Notes: generated from the sequence alone by a model not told the origin. A DNA stretch of 64,000 bases from Dama dama (GCF_033118175.1 NC_083694.1:33182108-33246107); one strand, 5' to 3'. Positions 12,242 through 24,285 are shown, numbered from the stretch's first letter. Numbers and translations: made by a program.

Positions 12242-12669
12242 GTAAGTTTATTAAAAGTATTATTTAAAAGTAAAAATATGTCTGCATTTTCATTGTTTTT
12301 GCAGAAATTTTGAGACTTGACTTATTTTACTTTGACTTGAGTTAGTTAGAATCTAATTAATTAATTATTTGTGAAAGCTGTGTGATGATTGAAGTTATAT
12401 TTTATATAAAAAGTTTGAGAAAAATTCAGAGTGACAGTGGAATTCAGGAAGATGAGAGAGTCATCTGTAAATTATATTTATTTGCTAGGAAGGAAGTTGA
12501 GATATGGTAGCTATACTCTGGACCCTGTGTCATCCAGAGCCGTCTACAGTCCAAGCAAACGGTCATGGGAATATGTATGCCCTGTAATATGAATATCCTT
12601 GAAGCTCCAGGGTAGAATTAACTAATAAATACATATCTTCTGCATGTCTGAGACCTTCTATAAGTCTGT

Positions 12670-12828
12670 GGAGAAAGGGGCAACAGAGAATGAGATGGTT
12701 GGATGACATTACCAACTCAATGGACCAGTGTTTGAGCAAACTCCAGGAGATAATGAAGGACAGGAAAGCCTAGATGCTGCAGTCTATGGGATCACAAAGA
12801 GTTGGAAATGACTTGGTGACTGAAAAAG
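12670..12828 (+). mobile_element. BovB 3'-end fragment, sense
   Basis: Diverged sense BovB terminus: gggcaacagagaatgagatgg, caatggaccagtgtttgagc, ending cacaaagagttgg...gactgaa. Confidence 0.85.
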
Positions 12829-13413
12829 TCTGTGAAGGACATGCATGATGCTTTGCGTGTGTATACTCAGGAGGCCATCTTAGATAACTTATGAACTGAC
12901 AAGAGTTATTCTAGGTCATTTTCAAATGAGATTCCTATAAAGAATAAATTTTGAGGAAATGAGTGTGGACTCCAATTTTGGTCATTGGTCTACAGTTGAC
13001 ATGAGTTATGATGATTTACCTGAAGTGTATTATATATTTCATTAGACATTATGGTTCATTAGTAACTGACTAGTGGATTCCAGTCTGTAAAATTAAGGCA
13101 CATGTAATGCCAGAGTTTAAACTGTAGCTCTAGGTACTTTCAGAGGATTCTTCCCATTGTCCCACTTTCAGACTTTGGCACATTCTTCTCACTAGCTCTG
13201 AGTTATTGATTAAGTGACTTGAGTGCCTAAGGACTTGCTTGGGGAAACAGAACAGATGGAATATGTTTTGAAAAAAGTTGTTCTCAAAGGTCCTTGTCTT
13301 CCTAGAGTATTCTCACTGCTATTATCCAAGGAAATAATCATTGAATTTTACACTGAATAGCTAGGAAATAATGCAGTCTCCTGAAATTGTGATACTGATC
13401 TAAGTATTCAGGC
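12829..13413. other. RGS7 intron, unassigned
   Basis: No gene or recognised repeat. It lies between the BovB fragment and a young L1 tail insertion. Confidence 0.5.
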
Positions 13414-13433
13414 AATTAAAATAAGTTGGATCA

Positions 13434-13539
13434 TACGTGTAACTCTATGGCTGATTCATATCAATGTATGACAAAACCCACTGAAATGTTGTGAAGTAAT
13501 TAGCCTCCAACTAATAAAAAATAAAAATAAAAAAAAAAG
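13434..13539 (+). mobile_element. Very short young L1 3'-end insertion with 20-bp target duplication
   Basis: About 106 bp of ruminant L1 3' terminus (tatggctgattcat, then gtaattagcctccaac) ends in an A-rich tail. The same 20-bp sequence lies at 13414-13433 and 13540-13559 without mismatch, so the copy is recent and strongly 5'-truncated. Confidence 0.92.
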
Positions 13540-13559
13540 AATTAAAATAAGTTGGATCA

Positions 13560-13970
13560 CTTAATTATAGAAGTCTTTAAAATAATGAAGCTTTATCCTT
13601 AGAACAGTTAAATTTAAAGTAATACTAGCTTAAAATAGCTTATTATTAGGTTAGAATAACTTGTGGTCCTAAGGTTAGCATTTTAATGAATAAAAATTAT
13701 TAGAAAAGAAATTTTGTATGTAATACTAATACTTTTTGATTTTTTAAAGGAGTTACTTGGTATTGCAGGGTTATATATTCCATAAAATCTTATTTTTTAT
13801 ATGAAGTTTTCATATACAGACTATAAAGTAAACATTAGGCCTAAAATATTTTTCTTACAAATTCTAAATGAAAGATATTTTTGATAAAATACCAACTTTT
13901 ATCCATCTTCACTGGCAATTTACAGGTAAAATCATCTATGTATAAGATTAATATATCTGTAAGGGAGGCA
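13560..13970. other. RGS7 intron, unassigned
   Basis: AT-rich; no supported feature. Confidence 0.45.
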
Positions 13971-13985
13971 CTGAATATAATCTGT

Positions 13986-14209
13986 ATGTGTGCGTGGTAG
14001 GTCACTTCAGTCCTGTCTGACTCTTTGCTCTCCTATGGACTATAACCCACCAGGTTCCTCTGTCCATGGGATTCTCCAGGCAAGAATACTGGAGTGGGTT
14101 GCCATGCCCTCCTCCAAGGATTCTTCCCAACCCAGGAATTGAACCCCGGTCTCTTATGTCTCCTGCATTGGCAACTTGGTTCTTTATCACTAGCGCCACC
14201 TGGGAAGCC
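13986..14209 (-). mobile_element. Bov-tA SINE, antisense, with target duplication
   Basis: Complete antisense copy. The 15-bp sequence ctgaatataatctgt at 13971-13985 recurs with one mismatch at 14210-14224. Confidence 0.93.
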
Positions 14210-14306
14210 CTGAATATAATTTGTCTCTTGACAATTATCAAATTCAAAAATTTCCCTCAAAACAAACTAGCTGAGGCATGGCTGAAAATTAGTAGTGATG
14301 TCTTGA

Positions 14307-14498
14307 AAGTGAAAGTGAAAATGAAAGTTGCTCAGTCGTGTCTGACTCTTTGTGACCCCATAGACTATACAGTCCATGGAATTCTCCAGACCAGAATACT
14401 GGAGTGGGTAGCCTTTCCCTTCTCCAGGGGATCTTCCCGACCCAGGAATTGAACCGGGGTCTCCTGCATTGCAGGCGGATTCTTTACCAACTGATCTG
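14307..14498 (-). mobile_element. Bov-tA SINE, antisense
   Basis: Antisense copy preceded by a GAAAGTGAAA-type tail; it runs from gttgctcagtcgtgtctg to ttctttaccaactgatc. Confidence 0.9.
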
Positions 14499-14763
14499 TT
14501 AGTATAATTTGTAATCAAGAGCAGAGTTCTGCTCTTCTCATTCTCAGACTAAAGTTAGTAGGCAGAAAAAGCTTTAATGTTATGTTCATGGGCAGAGATG
14601 AGCAAAGCTGAGAATGGACCATACCACATTCTGGAGAAAAGGAGAGACAGTTTTTAAGAGCTTTACAACAGAGCAAAAGAATGGGTGCAGATGATAAACT
14701 TATTACATTACTTCTAGGTATAGGCAGAAGATTGCCCAGTTTGATATACCTAAATAGATGATC

Positions 14764-15033
14764 AGTTCAGTTCAGTTGCTCAGTCATGTCTGACTCTTTG
14801 CGACCTCATGGACTGCAGCACGCCAGGCCTCCCTGTCCATCACCAAGTTCCAGAGCTTACTCAAGCTCATATCCATCGAGTCGGTGATGCCATCCAACCA
14901 CCTCATCCTCTGTTGCCCCCTTCTCCTCCTGCCTTCAATCTTTCCCAGCATCAGGGTCTTTTCAAATGAGTCAGCTCTTCGCATCAGGTGGCCAAACTAC
15001 TGGAGTTTCAGCTTCAACATCAGTCCTTCCAAT
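14764..15033 (-). mobile_element. BovB 3' end, antisense
   Basis: It begins with the inverted BovB tail repeat (cagttcagttcagttgc) and continues through catccaaccacctcatcc and ctactggagtttcagc before truncation. Confidence 0.9.
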
Positions 15034-15842
15034 AGAAGATAGATAATCTTTTAAATTACATGAATTAATGTTAAATACTTTAATGACATATACACACATT
15101 CAAAATATGATATAAATATGACATATTTGTAAATCAAATAACCATACAATCTTAAAACCAAAGTTTTAAAGGCAAACAAAAGAAACCCCACCAAAGTCAG
15201 GGATAATTTAATTCCTGCTACAGTGTCTACCAAGGCATTAATTAGTCTATACTTGAACAGCTCTAGAAATAGAAAACACATTATTGTTCAAGGTATATGC
15301 TTCCATTTTTGCATTGGTTCCAGATAGCATTAAGTTCTTTATTACATTAAATTGAAATTCAACTCCATGGAAGGATTTTAAAATTCATGAATTAAACTAG
15401 GAAGCTTGCAATGTTGTGTTTATAATTGCTCCAGGAAATGATTGAGATTCTGGCCATCATTAGAAATCTGAAGAAGCTTTGGGGCATAAGTTTGGAACAA
15501 ACAGTTGCACTGGTATGCTATAGTATGTAAATTTGTCTCAATTTTTCAATCATGTGATTTTTGTATGTACTGTAAACTTGTAATTGTCTAATTATTCTCC
15601 TTAGCTAATTGAAATTGAGATCTGACATGGTTATCCAGGTCACTTTCATGACTTTCACCACATTAGTATATGAGCCAAAGGTTACTGAGTGATGGCTAGA
15701 CAGTTTTGGATCTGTTTAATCACAGCTAAAGAACACAACTCAGAAAAACCAAGAAACTCATATACTAAAGTGTCCTAAAGTCTAGCTGAACTGTGAAAGT
15801 AAATTTTTAAATTCCAGCAATCTATAAGGTTTGTTTTTCTTT
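15034..15842. other. RGS7 intron, unassigned
   Basis: No exon or clear repeat. Confidence 0.5.
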
Positions 15843-15854
15843 AAATTGTCTCTT

Positions 15855-16078
15855 GTGCTGTGTGCTGTGCGAGTCACTTCAGTCATGTCTGACTCTTTGG
15901 GACCCTATGAACTGTAGCCCACTAAGCTCCTCTGTCCATGGGATTCTCCAGGCAAGAATACTGGAGTGACTTGCCATCTCCTCCAGGGGGATCTTCCTGA
16001 CCCAGGGATCAAACCTATGTCTCTTACATCTCCTATATTGGCAGGCAGGCTCTTTACCACTAGAGCCATCTGGGGAAG
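15855..16078 (-). mobile_element. Bov-tA SINE, antisense, with target duplication
   Basis: Complete antisense copy flanked by aaattgtctctt (15843-15854) and aaattgtctttt (16079-16090), 11 of 12 identical. Confidence 0.93.
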
Positions 16079-16167
16079 AAATTGTCTTTTACTTTAAGTC
16101 AAAATATGTTTCCTAGAAAAAATATTGCAATATTAGTAAAGAGTGTTAGTTTTATACCTTTTCCACT

Positions 16168-16505
16168 TAATGTTGTTGTTCAGTTGCTCAGTCACGTCCG
16201 ACTCTTTGTGACCCCATGGACTGCAGCACACCAGTCTTCCTTGTCTTTCACCATCTCCTGGAACCTGCTCAGATTCATGTCTGTTGAGTCAGTGATGCCA
16301 CACACCCAACCGTCTCATCCCCTGGCACTCCCTTCTCCTCCTGCCTTCAGTCTTTCCCAGCATCAGGGTCTTTTCTAATGAGTCAGTTCTTTGCATCAGG
16401 TGGCCACAGTATTGGACCTTCAGCTTCAGCATCAGTCCTTCTCATGAATATTCAGGACTGATTTCCTTTGGTATTGACTGGTTTGATATCCTTGGAAGAC
16501 TTGAA
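16168..16505 (-). mobile_element. BovB 3' end, antisense
   Basis: An inverted (AAC)n-type tail (tgttgttgttcag) is followed by about 330 bp of antisense BovB 3' sequence through caatgaatattcag-like blocks. Confidence 0.9.
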
Positions 16506-16705
16506 AACATCTTTCCACATAATATCACAGGATAAAATAGTTTCATTTATTTATTTTTACAGTCAGGGAGTTTTCACTAAATAAATGATAGAAAAATAAA
16601 TAAAAATTGTAAGAATACTGGTGAAAACATTCCTTGTAGTTTTGAGAAAAAAAGTGTGTCTGACCAGTCTGACTAGAGTGTATATTTTTTAAATTAAATA
16701 AATAT

Positions 16706-16706
<1 letters not shown>

Positions 16707-16751
<45 letters not shown>
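16707..16751. repeat. (AC)n microsatellite
   Basis: About 22 uninterrupted AC units in the RGS7 intron. Confidence 0.97.
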
Positions 16752-16753
<2 letters not shown>

Positions 16754-17071
16754 CAAACTAAAGAAGCAACCCGAAGGGAATAATGCATTCTCTGAGAAGT
16801 ATCTCAAAAACTAGCAGTCCGCATGAAAAGAAGATTTTTTCTATTTTGTTTCTCTATGCTTCCCCTAGAGTAGTGACCCAATTTTACCCTCAAATTGGGT
16901 TAAGTGAATTTATTTGCCAATGAGGGGATGCTGTATAAAGCCTTGATATCCCCCTTTATCTAGTGCTTCAACCTTTTTACCCTCTAAACTTGTCACTGTG
17001 TTCACCTATATACAGAATTAGGATTAGTAGCCTTCTTTATGATACTGGAGCAATTTCCAAGAAAGTATAAT

Positions 17072-17292
17072 TCAGTTCAGTTCAGTTCAGTTCAGTTGCT
17101 CAGTTGTGTCCGACTCTTTGCGACCCCATAAACCACAGCACGCCAGGCCTCCCTGTCCATCACCAACTCCCGGAGTCCACCCAAACCCATGTCCATCGAG
17201 TCAGTGATGCCATCCAACCATCTCATCCTCTGTCATCCCCTTCTCCTCCTGCCCTCAATCTTTCCCAGCGTCAGGGTCTTTTCAAATGAGTT
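17072..17292 (-). mobile_element. BovB 3' end, antisense
   Basis: Four ttcag tail units precede the standard antisense BovB end; truncated after tttcaaatgagtt. Confidence 0.9.
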
Positions 17293-17490
17293 AAATGAGT
17301 CAAAAATTGAAAATCATTTTCAAATGAGTTCAAAAGAAAGTATAGAGGGTGAATCAAATTCCCTGGGAGTCCTGAACAGTTTGGAAGGACGCTCTCTCAG
17401 AGATTCAAAAAGTTCTCCCAATTACCCTTTTCCCCTCCTTGAGAATCCCTCTTCTAGGAAGCAGAATTATCAAACCGGTAATCAAAGATT

Positions 17491-17715
17491 GGGCTTCCCA
17501 GGTGGCGCAGTGGCAAAGAATCAGCTTGCTAATGCAAGAGATATAGGAGACGTGGGTTTGATTCCTGGGTTGAAAAGATCATCTGAAGAAGGAAATGGCA
17601 ACCCACTCCAGTATTCTTGCCTGGAAAATTCTATGGACAGAGGAGTCTGGCTGGCTACAGTCCATAGGGTCACAAAGAATTGGACATGACTGAGCGACTG
17701 AACATGCATGCATGC
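17491..17715 (+). mobile_element. Bov-tA SINE with target duplication
   Basis: Complete sense copy from gggcttcccaggtggcg to gactgaacatgcatg. It is flanked by aatcaaagatt (17480-17490) and aatcagagatt (17716-17726). Confidence 0.93.
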
Positions 17716-17726
17716 AATCAGAGATT

Positions 17727-18681
17727 ACACCAAATATGCTTGCTACACACAGATTGTTAATCTGATTGTTAATGTAATTGACAAATAAATATAATCAAAT
17801 CCACAAGTCTGATGTCTGCAGAGACTGTTCTGTTGAATCCCAGGGCCATCATCATCCAAGGAACAATTTGAAAGAGCAGACGATAGTCATGGAGTTTGCT
17901 CAGCGTGTCCGGCCATCAGGGCTAGAAAAGCCCTATCAGAAAGTATAACCTGCTGATGATAATAATTGGTTTTCCTGATCAGACATCTTCTTTATAGTTT
18001 CATCAGTCAGTTTCTAGAATTTCACAGAATCATATATGTCTATTGTTAAGCATTCAACTAACATATTAGTTTAAAAAATGATCTCTGACTTGTGCAGTTT
18101 AAAAATTTAGAGCACTAGGTGTTTCTATGAAGAAATATTTTTTAAAGTGAAGGTGAAAAGTTGTTTTAATCTAGCTGGATAATGTTGAAAACTGCATTAT
18201 ATAATTAACAGAGCCAGGCAAATTGTTGCCCATCTTAAGGAAAGATTCTGATGGTTGGGCTTTTGGATCTTTGGAGGGCAATGATGAAATACATGAATCA
18301 ACAAAAATAATTTGCTAAGTATAAACTTATTTCATCATGAATCTTAGTGAATATAATACTTTGCTTTCAGTCTTTGTGGATTAACACTTCTATATAAATA
18401 ATGCAATCAGTCGTTTTACCTTTATGTCAGATGACATACAATTGTAGCATAGGTACACTGTTTTATATACATGCTGTACTTATTTAGAGGCTGAACAATA
18501 GATTAGCAAAGTAAATTTAAAAGGAAAACAGTGCCTCTCTGAGTATTTTTTTTTAGATAATAAAACATATTGTTACCAAACTGTTCTAGATGATTGCTGG
18601 AGATAAACACAGCTCATAAACCAGGAGCCCCACTAATTCTTTATGTGTTTAACCTAAGTTCCACTTCTTTTCATTCCACAG
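17727..18681. other. RGS7 intron before the 18682 exon, unassigned
   Basis: No recognised repeat; the splice acceptor of the next exon is at its end. Confidence 0.5.
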
Positions 18682-18733
18682 ACACCCTATTTTTGGCCAT
18701 CAAATTGTTGGGAGCCGGAAAACACAGACTATG
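18682..18733 (+). CDS. RGS7: RGS7 exon: DEP/DHEX junction
   Basis: A 52-nt exon coding TPYFWPSNCWEPENTDY followed by the first base (g) of a split Ala codon. The acceptor is tcattccacag, ending at 18681, and the donor is gtcagt at 18734. It continues directly from the previous exon in phase 0 and leaves in phase 1. The PYFWPSNCWEPENTDYA segment is shared by R7-family members and links the DEP fold to the helical DHEX extension (about residues 112-129). At 52 nt it is a small exon, not a multiple of three, so skipping it would shift the frame. Confidence 0.96.
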
Positions 18734-19404
18734 GTCAGTGCAATATCTCATTTTATTGTTGACAATACCATTATGTATGGATGAACACATGCTTGCATTT
18801 TATTATTTGTCACTGAGAAAAGAATACTAAAAATTTCAATATGGGAGTAATATTTCTAACATTGAATTTATAAATGACCTTGTTTGGAAAGTCACCAAAT
18901 CTGGTGGCACCTCATTCCATGTTATAGTGTCTCCTGTGACTATTAAAAAAATACTTTTCCTCTGAATAGATTAAAGAGCTATAAATAAACCTAAAACGAC
19001 TATTATTATCATTATTTTCTGCAACACGTTGGTCTACTGGAAAGAGTAACAAAGGGGCTCAGAGAGCCAGCATTTTTCTTCACCTCTTCTATTTAGCTAT
19101 GATTTGTAGTAAGTCCCTTGCCTTCCAGACTGTACTTTTCTCACTGTTATTTGAGGGATCTTGTGATTCTATTAGCAGAAGGTTTTGTTAAACATGAAAG
19201 GCCAAATGCAAACAAGAGAAAAGATACAGTAGGAAATTCAATCATAGTGAATCAACTTCAGTCTACTTCAAATGAACTCAGTTCAACAACCATGATTTTA
19301 ATTAAACTCTTCAAGGAAACAGGCTCCTAATAAGTGCTGCTTCTTACATTTTCCTGAAGGCTACAGTTTTCAAACATAATATTATATGGTTTTTAAATAT
19401 CATT
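18734..19404. other. RGS7 intron after the 18682 exon, unassigned
   Basis: Starts with the donor gtcagt; no other supported feature. Confidence 0.5.
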
Positions 19405-19780
19405 TTTACAAATGTTTATTGAGGATTTGTTCCAATGCCAAGAGCCATAGTAGGTGCTGGGATAAGAAGGAGACTCTGACTTTATCTACACTATTGAGTA
19501 ACTCATAGGCTAGACGAGAAAAGAGAATTACACAGAAGTTGCTGTGAAGTGCCTAGTGAATGTTAATAGTGGTATATGTAAAATAGATGGAAGTTTGTAA
19601 GAATAAAAGAATTACTTTGAGGGTTTCCAGAGTGATCTCACAAAAGAACTGAGAGCATTTGAGGTGGGTTTTAAAAGAGGGGAACTTTTTCAGAAAACAA
19701 GGCAGAGAAGGCATTTGAGGCAGAGAAAGGGCCAGCATATTCAAGGACAGAAACTTAACAGCAATCTGGCTTTCTTTACC
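19405..19780 (-). mobile_element. L2 3'-region fragment, antisense
   Basis: The inverted L2 end 'tttattgaggatttgttcc...gtaggtgctgggataag' is followed by the colinear upstream L2 part (aggtgggttttaaaagagg, aggcagagaaagggccag). Confidence 0.7.
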
Positions 19781-20019
19781 TCCTGGAAAGACATTTGGTA
19801 AGAAAACCATAGGAAAGTCCATAAAAAACCAATGAAGTCATCCCTCATTTTTGTCGAACTTGGATTTCATAGTTCATCCATGTGGTCATGTGCCAACCAA
19901 AAATTCAAACTAACATAACTTACGGAAAACAATCTAAAAACCAGAGTACTTAACAATTAATAGAATAGATGCTTTTCTAGTGGTGGGAATGTTGCTTTTT
20001 TTCATCCAAGGTACACATT

Positions 20020-20235
20020 AGGGTATACTTCCCTAGTGGCTCAGACGGTAAAGAGTCTGCTCTCAATACAGGAGACCCAGGTTCAATTCTTGGGTCTGGA
20101 AGATCACCCGGAGAAGGAAATGGCAACACACTCCAGTGTTCTTGCCTGGAAAACCCCATGAATGGAGAAGCCTGGCAGGCTATAGTCCAAGGGATTGCAA
20201 AGACTGGGACACGACTGAGCGACTAACACTTTCAG
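20020..20235 (+). mobile_element. Bov-tA SINE with target duplication
   Basis: Complete sense copy flanked by ggtacacatt at 20010-20019 and 20236-20245, an exact 10-bp match. Confidence 0.93.
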
Positions 20236-20363
20236 GGTACACATTCTTCAAAATTGAGACACTTGAAGAAAGAAGTTACTAAGAAACAAAACAAAACAAA
20301 ACTTTCTGATTGGTATATCTGAGTTAGAGAACTTTGTGGAGTATTTTGTCCATCCTGGGATTG

Positions 20364-21305
20364 TTCAGTTTAGTTCAGTCACTCAGTCGTGTCTGACTCT
20401 TTACAACTGCAGCACTCCAGGCCTCCCTGTTCATCATGAACTCCTGGAGTTTACTCAAACTCATGTCCATTGAGTCGGTGATGCCATCCAATCATCTCAA
20501 CCTCTGTCATCCCCTTCTCCTTCCTTCAATCTTTCCCAGCATCAGAGCCTTTTCAAATGAGTCATTTCTTTGCATCAGGTGGCCAAAGTATTGGAGTTTC
20601 AGCTTCAGCATCAGTCCTTCCAATGAATATTCAGGACTGATTTCCTTTAGGATGGACTGGTTGGATATCCTTGCAGTCCAAGGGACTCTCAAGAGTCTTC
20701 TCCAACACCACAGCTCAAAAGCATCAAATCTTAAGCACTCAGATTTCTTTATAGTCCAACTCTCACATCCATACATGACTACTGGAGAAACCATAGCTTT
20801 GACTAGATGAACTTTTGTTGGTAAAGTAATATCTCTGCTTTTTAATATGCTGTCTAGGTTGGTCATAACTTTTCTTCCAAGGAGCAAGCACCTTAATTTC
20901 ATGGCTGCAATCACCATCTTCAGTGATTTTGGAGCCCCCCAAAATAAAGTCTGTCACTGTTTCCAGTTTCCCCATCTATTTGCCATGAAGTGATAGGACC
21001 AGATGCCATGATTTTAGTTTTCGGAATGTTGAGTTTGATGCTAACTTTTTCACTCTCCTCTTTCACTTTCATCAAGAGTGAAAGTTTTTTGCTTTCTGCC
21101 ATAAGGGTGGTGTCATCTGCATGTCTGAGGTTATTGATATTTCTCCCAGCAGTCTTGATTCCAGCTTGTGCTTCATACAGCCCAGCATTTCTCATGATAT
21201 ACTCTGCATATAAGTTAAATAAACAGGGTGACAATGTACCTCCTTGACGTACTCCTTTCCCTATTTGGGACCAGTCTGTTGTTCCACATCCAGTTCTAAC
21301 CTGGG
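20364..21305 (-). mobile_element. BovB LINE, 3' ~0.95 kb, antisense
   Basis: The antisense copy includes the C-terminal part of the RTE reverse-transcriptase polyprotein. Minus-strand frames give SPCLFNLYAEYIMRNAG, NNLRHADDTTLMAES (the RT active-site ADD box) and PTKVHLVKAMVSPVVMYG. Several frame breaks make it inactive. It is 5'-truncated near 21305. Confidence 0.95.
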
Positions 21306-21394
21306 ATGGTGCCTGGGAATTATTTCACCAAAGAGTATGGCATACTAGTGAAGAAAACACCTGGACATCCAAGAAGGAGCTCATGGAGAAAAAC

Positions 21395-21560
21395 CCAGGT
21401 GATGGAGGCAGACAGACATGAACTCAGTTGGTATGTCACAGCGACATACCAACTGTGTGACTTTGGGCAAGGCTTGTTACATCACTGAGCCTGTCTGCTT
21501 GCTTTTCAAGAAAAAAAAAATAATAATACTGACTCTCTAGAATTGTTGAATGAACCAAAA
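21395..21560 (-). mobile_element. MIR SINE, 3' part, antisense
   Basis: The block 'aactgtgtgactttgggcaa...cactgagcctgtctgc' matches the antisense MIR segment coding for the usual 'gacctTgggcaag...ctgagcctcag' block. A perfect hairpin lies inside it. Confidence 0.65.
21425..21455. repeat. Perfect hairpin, 13-bp arms, 5-nt loop
   Basis: Arms cagttggtatgtc (21425-21437) and gacataccaactg (21443-21455) around acagc, within the MIR fragment. Confidence 0.95.
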
Positions 21561-23233
21561 TTAATATGCCTAAGAAAACTGGTATTGTTCCTCTTATACT
21601 TAACAGATCAAAATTGTTTTTGCTTGTCATCATTATTTACTAACAGATACACTTTCCCTGTTTCTTGTTTAAAAGCAATTCTAATTCTTAATGTTCTCTC
21701 AATACATCTTTTGTGTTTTTCATAAATATGTTAGTGTTTACAATTTCAGTTCATATTTCAACACTTCACAATAGATTAATGTTTTAGTGCTAAACGTGAG
21801 GAAATGGCATGGCTTACACAGAAAATAATTTATGGAACATCTCTCAAAGTCAGTCATCTCAAAATTATTAATGTCATTCAGTTTAACATTAGCTCTTGTC
21901 AGATTCTATTTAATGAGAGTCATCATCTAAACTTTCTCTCAAACCTGGAGAGCATTTAATTTTTAACTAAAAGTAGTCATAGTCTTTATTATTCTGTTTG
22001 TTTTTTCTCCCTGAATAAACATATACCTGTTTATGTCTCATTTGCTTGGATTATTATACAAGTGAAGATTAATATGCAAGTGTATTATTATACAAGTGAA
22101 CAATAAAATATTCAATAAAAGGTTAAAGACAAAGAAAGTGAAATGATAATGATCTCAGACACTATACCACTCCTATAGGTAATGATGCTTTGTTTTCTGT
22201 GATTTTTCTTTTTATGTACAAGTATAGAAGCAATTCCAATTATCCAACTTTGAATTTCCCACCACTGATTGTTTAAAGAACATTTGTAAAGCATGAACAC
22301 TTTCTTATAAAGAGGATATTGATGCTGTAGTTGGGTTGGAAGGCCCAACAGAAATAATAGGATTACTTAGCTGTTTTTTCTGAGACAGTTTGGGACAGAC
22401 AGTAACTTATTGATTAAAGAAGATTTAAAGAATGGCTTCTTATATTCTGTCAATATCGAGTGTCTGTTTTCATCACCAATTTAAACTTACTGGAAAGCCT
22501 CTGCAGAACATAAACTTCTACAGGCCGGTTTATATGGAGAAACACTTTTCCATGGTTATCTTGGTTTTGTAGAATATGTTGATTGTGTTTAGTTACTAAG
22601 ATAAGCCAATATGAACTAAAGGTTTATGAAAAAAACACCATTCTTTGAAAATTAAGTTGTGTGAGACTTCTGATTTTTTTCACCCAAGTACAAAAAAAAA
22701 AAAAATAATCCAATCCAATTAAAATGGAGTCGGGAATGAATTTCCCATGTATTTACATTAAGAATCATCTAGTATAAAGGGATTGCAATGAGAGCTGGAG
22801 GCCAAGACACAAGGAAGTTTTTAAGAGAACTGTGGTAAGAAGCAGAGACCGTAGTGGTGGTAGAAAACTCAAACAGAAGCAAGAGATGGGAAGTTCACTG
22901 GTGTTATAAGCAAACAATGCACATTGAAATTCCTGCAGATGAACACATATCAACCACCATCTTTCATCTGGCTCCTTTTAAGGGTGCAGTCTCCAGTGTT
23001 CAAATAGGATGTGGACCTCAAGAAATTGAAATTCCCCTTAAGGACAGGCGCTGATGCTGTGCTTTTATGACTCACCTCATTCACTTCACCCAAATCCTGG
23101 CCCTGCTGGAGCATGTCCTTACTGAACACTTTTATATTTTGTTCATTGTAGAATTTTTGAAGTTTTGTTTTTGCATATGTTACATTAAAGTATTATTATT
23201 TTTTCTTGATTAGTGGATTTTTTGGCACTCTCT
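21561..23233. other. RGS7 intron, unassigned
   Basis: No exon or clear interspersed repeat. A short imperfect duplication of ttattatacaagtgaa occurs near 22053 and 22085, and an A13 run near 22690. Confidence 0.5.
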
Positions 23234-23248
23234 AGACTTACCCTGCAG

Positions 23249-23375
23249 AGCAGGCAATGGCACCCCACTCCAGTACTCTTGCCTGGAAAATCCCATGGAC
23301 GGAGGAGCCTGGTGGGCTGCCGTCTGTGGGGTCGCACAGAGTTGGACACAACTGAAGTGACTTATCAGCAGCAGC
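23249..23375 (+). mobile_element. Truncated Bov-tA SINE with 15-bp target duplication
   Basis: Sense copy lacking the tRNA head, ending in (CAG)n. It is flanked by agacttaccctgcag (23234-23248) and agacttaccctgtag (23376-23390). Confidence 0.93.
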
Positions 23376-23618
23376 AGACTTACCCTGTAGGCAAATGCCT
23401 CACTTATCTCATCCTAGGGGCAACTGAGACCAATGTATGCCAACTGCAGAAAGGCAGACATGTTCTCAACATAAGGAACTTTTAACAATTTAACAATGAA
23501 AAGTGTCCAGAACTTGCATTATCTTGCATAATGATGGGTTGTGCCCCAAAATATTCAGCCAATGCTCTATTTCCTCCAGGATGTTTTGAGGACCTTTAGC
23601 CTATATAGAAAGGCTCTG

Positions 23619-23842
23619 GGACTTCCCAGGTGGTTCAGTGGTAAAGAAACTACTTGCCAATGCAAGAGACATAAGAGAGGCAAGTTTGATCCCTGGCGGA
23701 GAAGATCCCCTAGTGGAAAAAGTGGCAACCCACTCCAGTATTCTTGCCTGGAGAATCCCTCGGATAGAGGAACCTGGCAGGCTACAGTCCATTGGGTTGT
23801 AAAAGGTTTGGACACAACGTAGCAACTAAACAAAAACAATAA
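23619..23842 (+). mobile_element. Bov-tA SINE
   Basis: Complete sense copy (gacttcccaggtggttcag to gtagcaactaaacaaaaac). An imperfect repeat of aaaggctctg / aaagggcttt at the edges may be the target duplication. Confidence 0.9.
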
Positions 23843-24048
23843 AAAGGGCTTTGACAATGTCAGTGTACAACCAAACTTCCCATTTTGCTTAGGCTTAATA
23901 ACTACAGGAAGCACATTTATTTCATTTAAAGTTTTACTAAAGAAAAATAGTTAATTATGGTGGCCATGAAAATAAAAGACTGCTTACAATCCTTATGTAG
24001 ACATTTTGATGATCAAAGAATGAAAGGGAAAATTTAAAAATTAAAAAA

Positions 24049-24076
24049 AAATGATCTCATATGAATGAGATCATTT
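24049..24076. repeat. Perfect hairpin, 12-bp arms, 4-nt loop
   Basis: Arms aaatgatctcat (24049-24060) and atgagatcattt (24065-24076) around atga. Confidence 0.95.
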
Positions 24077-24081
24077 ATAAT

Positions 24082-24285
24082 ATTGTTGTTCAGTTGCTAA
24101 GTCATGTCCAACTCTGTGTGACCCCCTAGACTGTAGCACGCCAGACTTCCCTGTCCACTATCTCCCAGAGTTTGCTCACACTCATGTCCATTGAGTCAGT
24201 GATACTGTTCAACCATCACCTCCTCTGTCGCCCTCTTCTGCTCCTGCACTCAATCTTTCACAGCATCAGGGTCTTTTACAATTAG
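24082..24285 (-). mobile_element. BovB 3' end, antisense
   Basis: It starts with ttgttgttcagttgctaag and ends after cagcatcagggtctttt. Confidence 0.88.

Noticed and set aside
17189..17689. A 166-codon frame, among the longest in the window
   Set aside because: It runs across an antisense BovB end and a sense Bov-tA SINE; the peptide is typical SINE translation.
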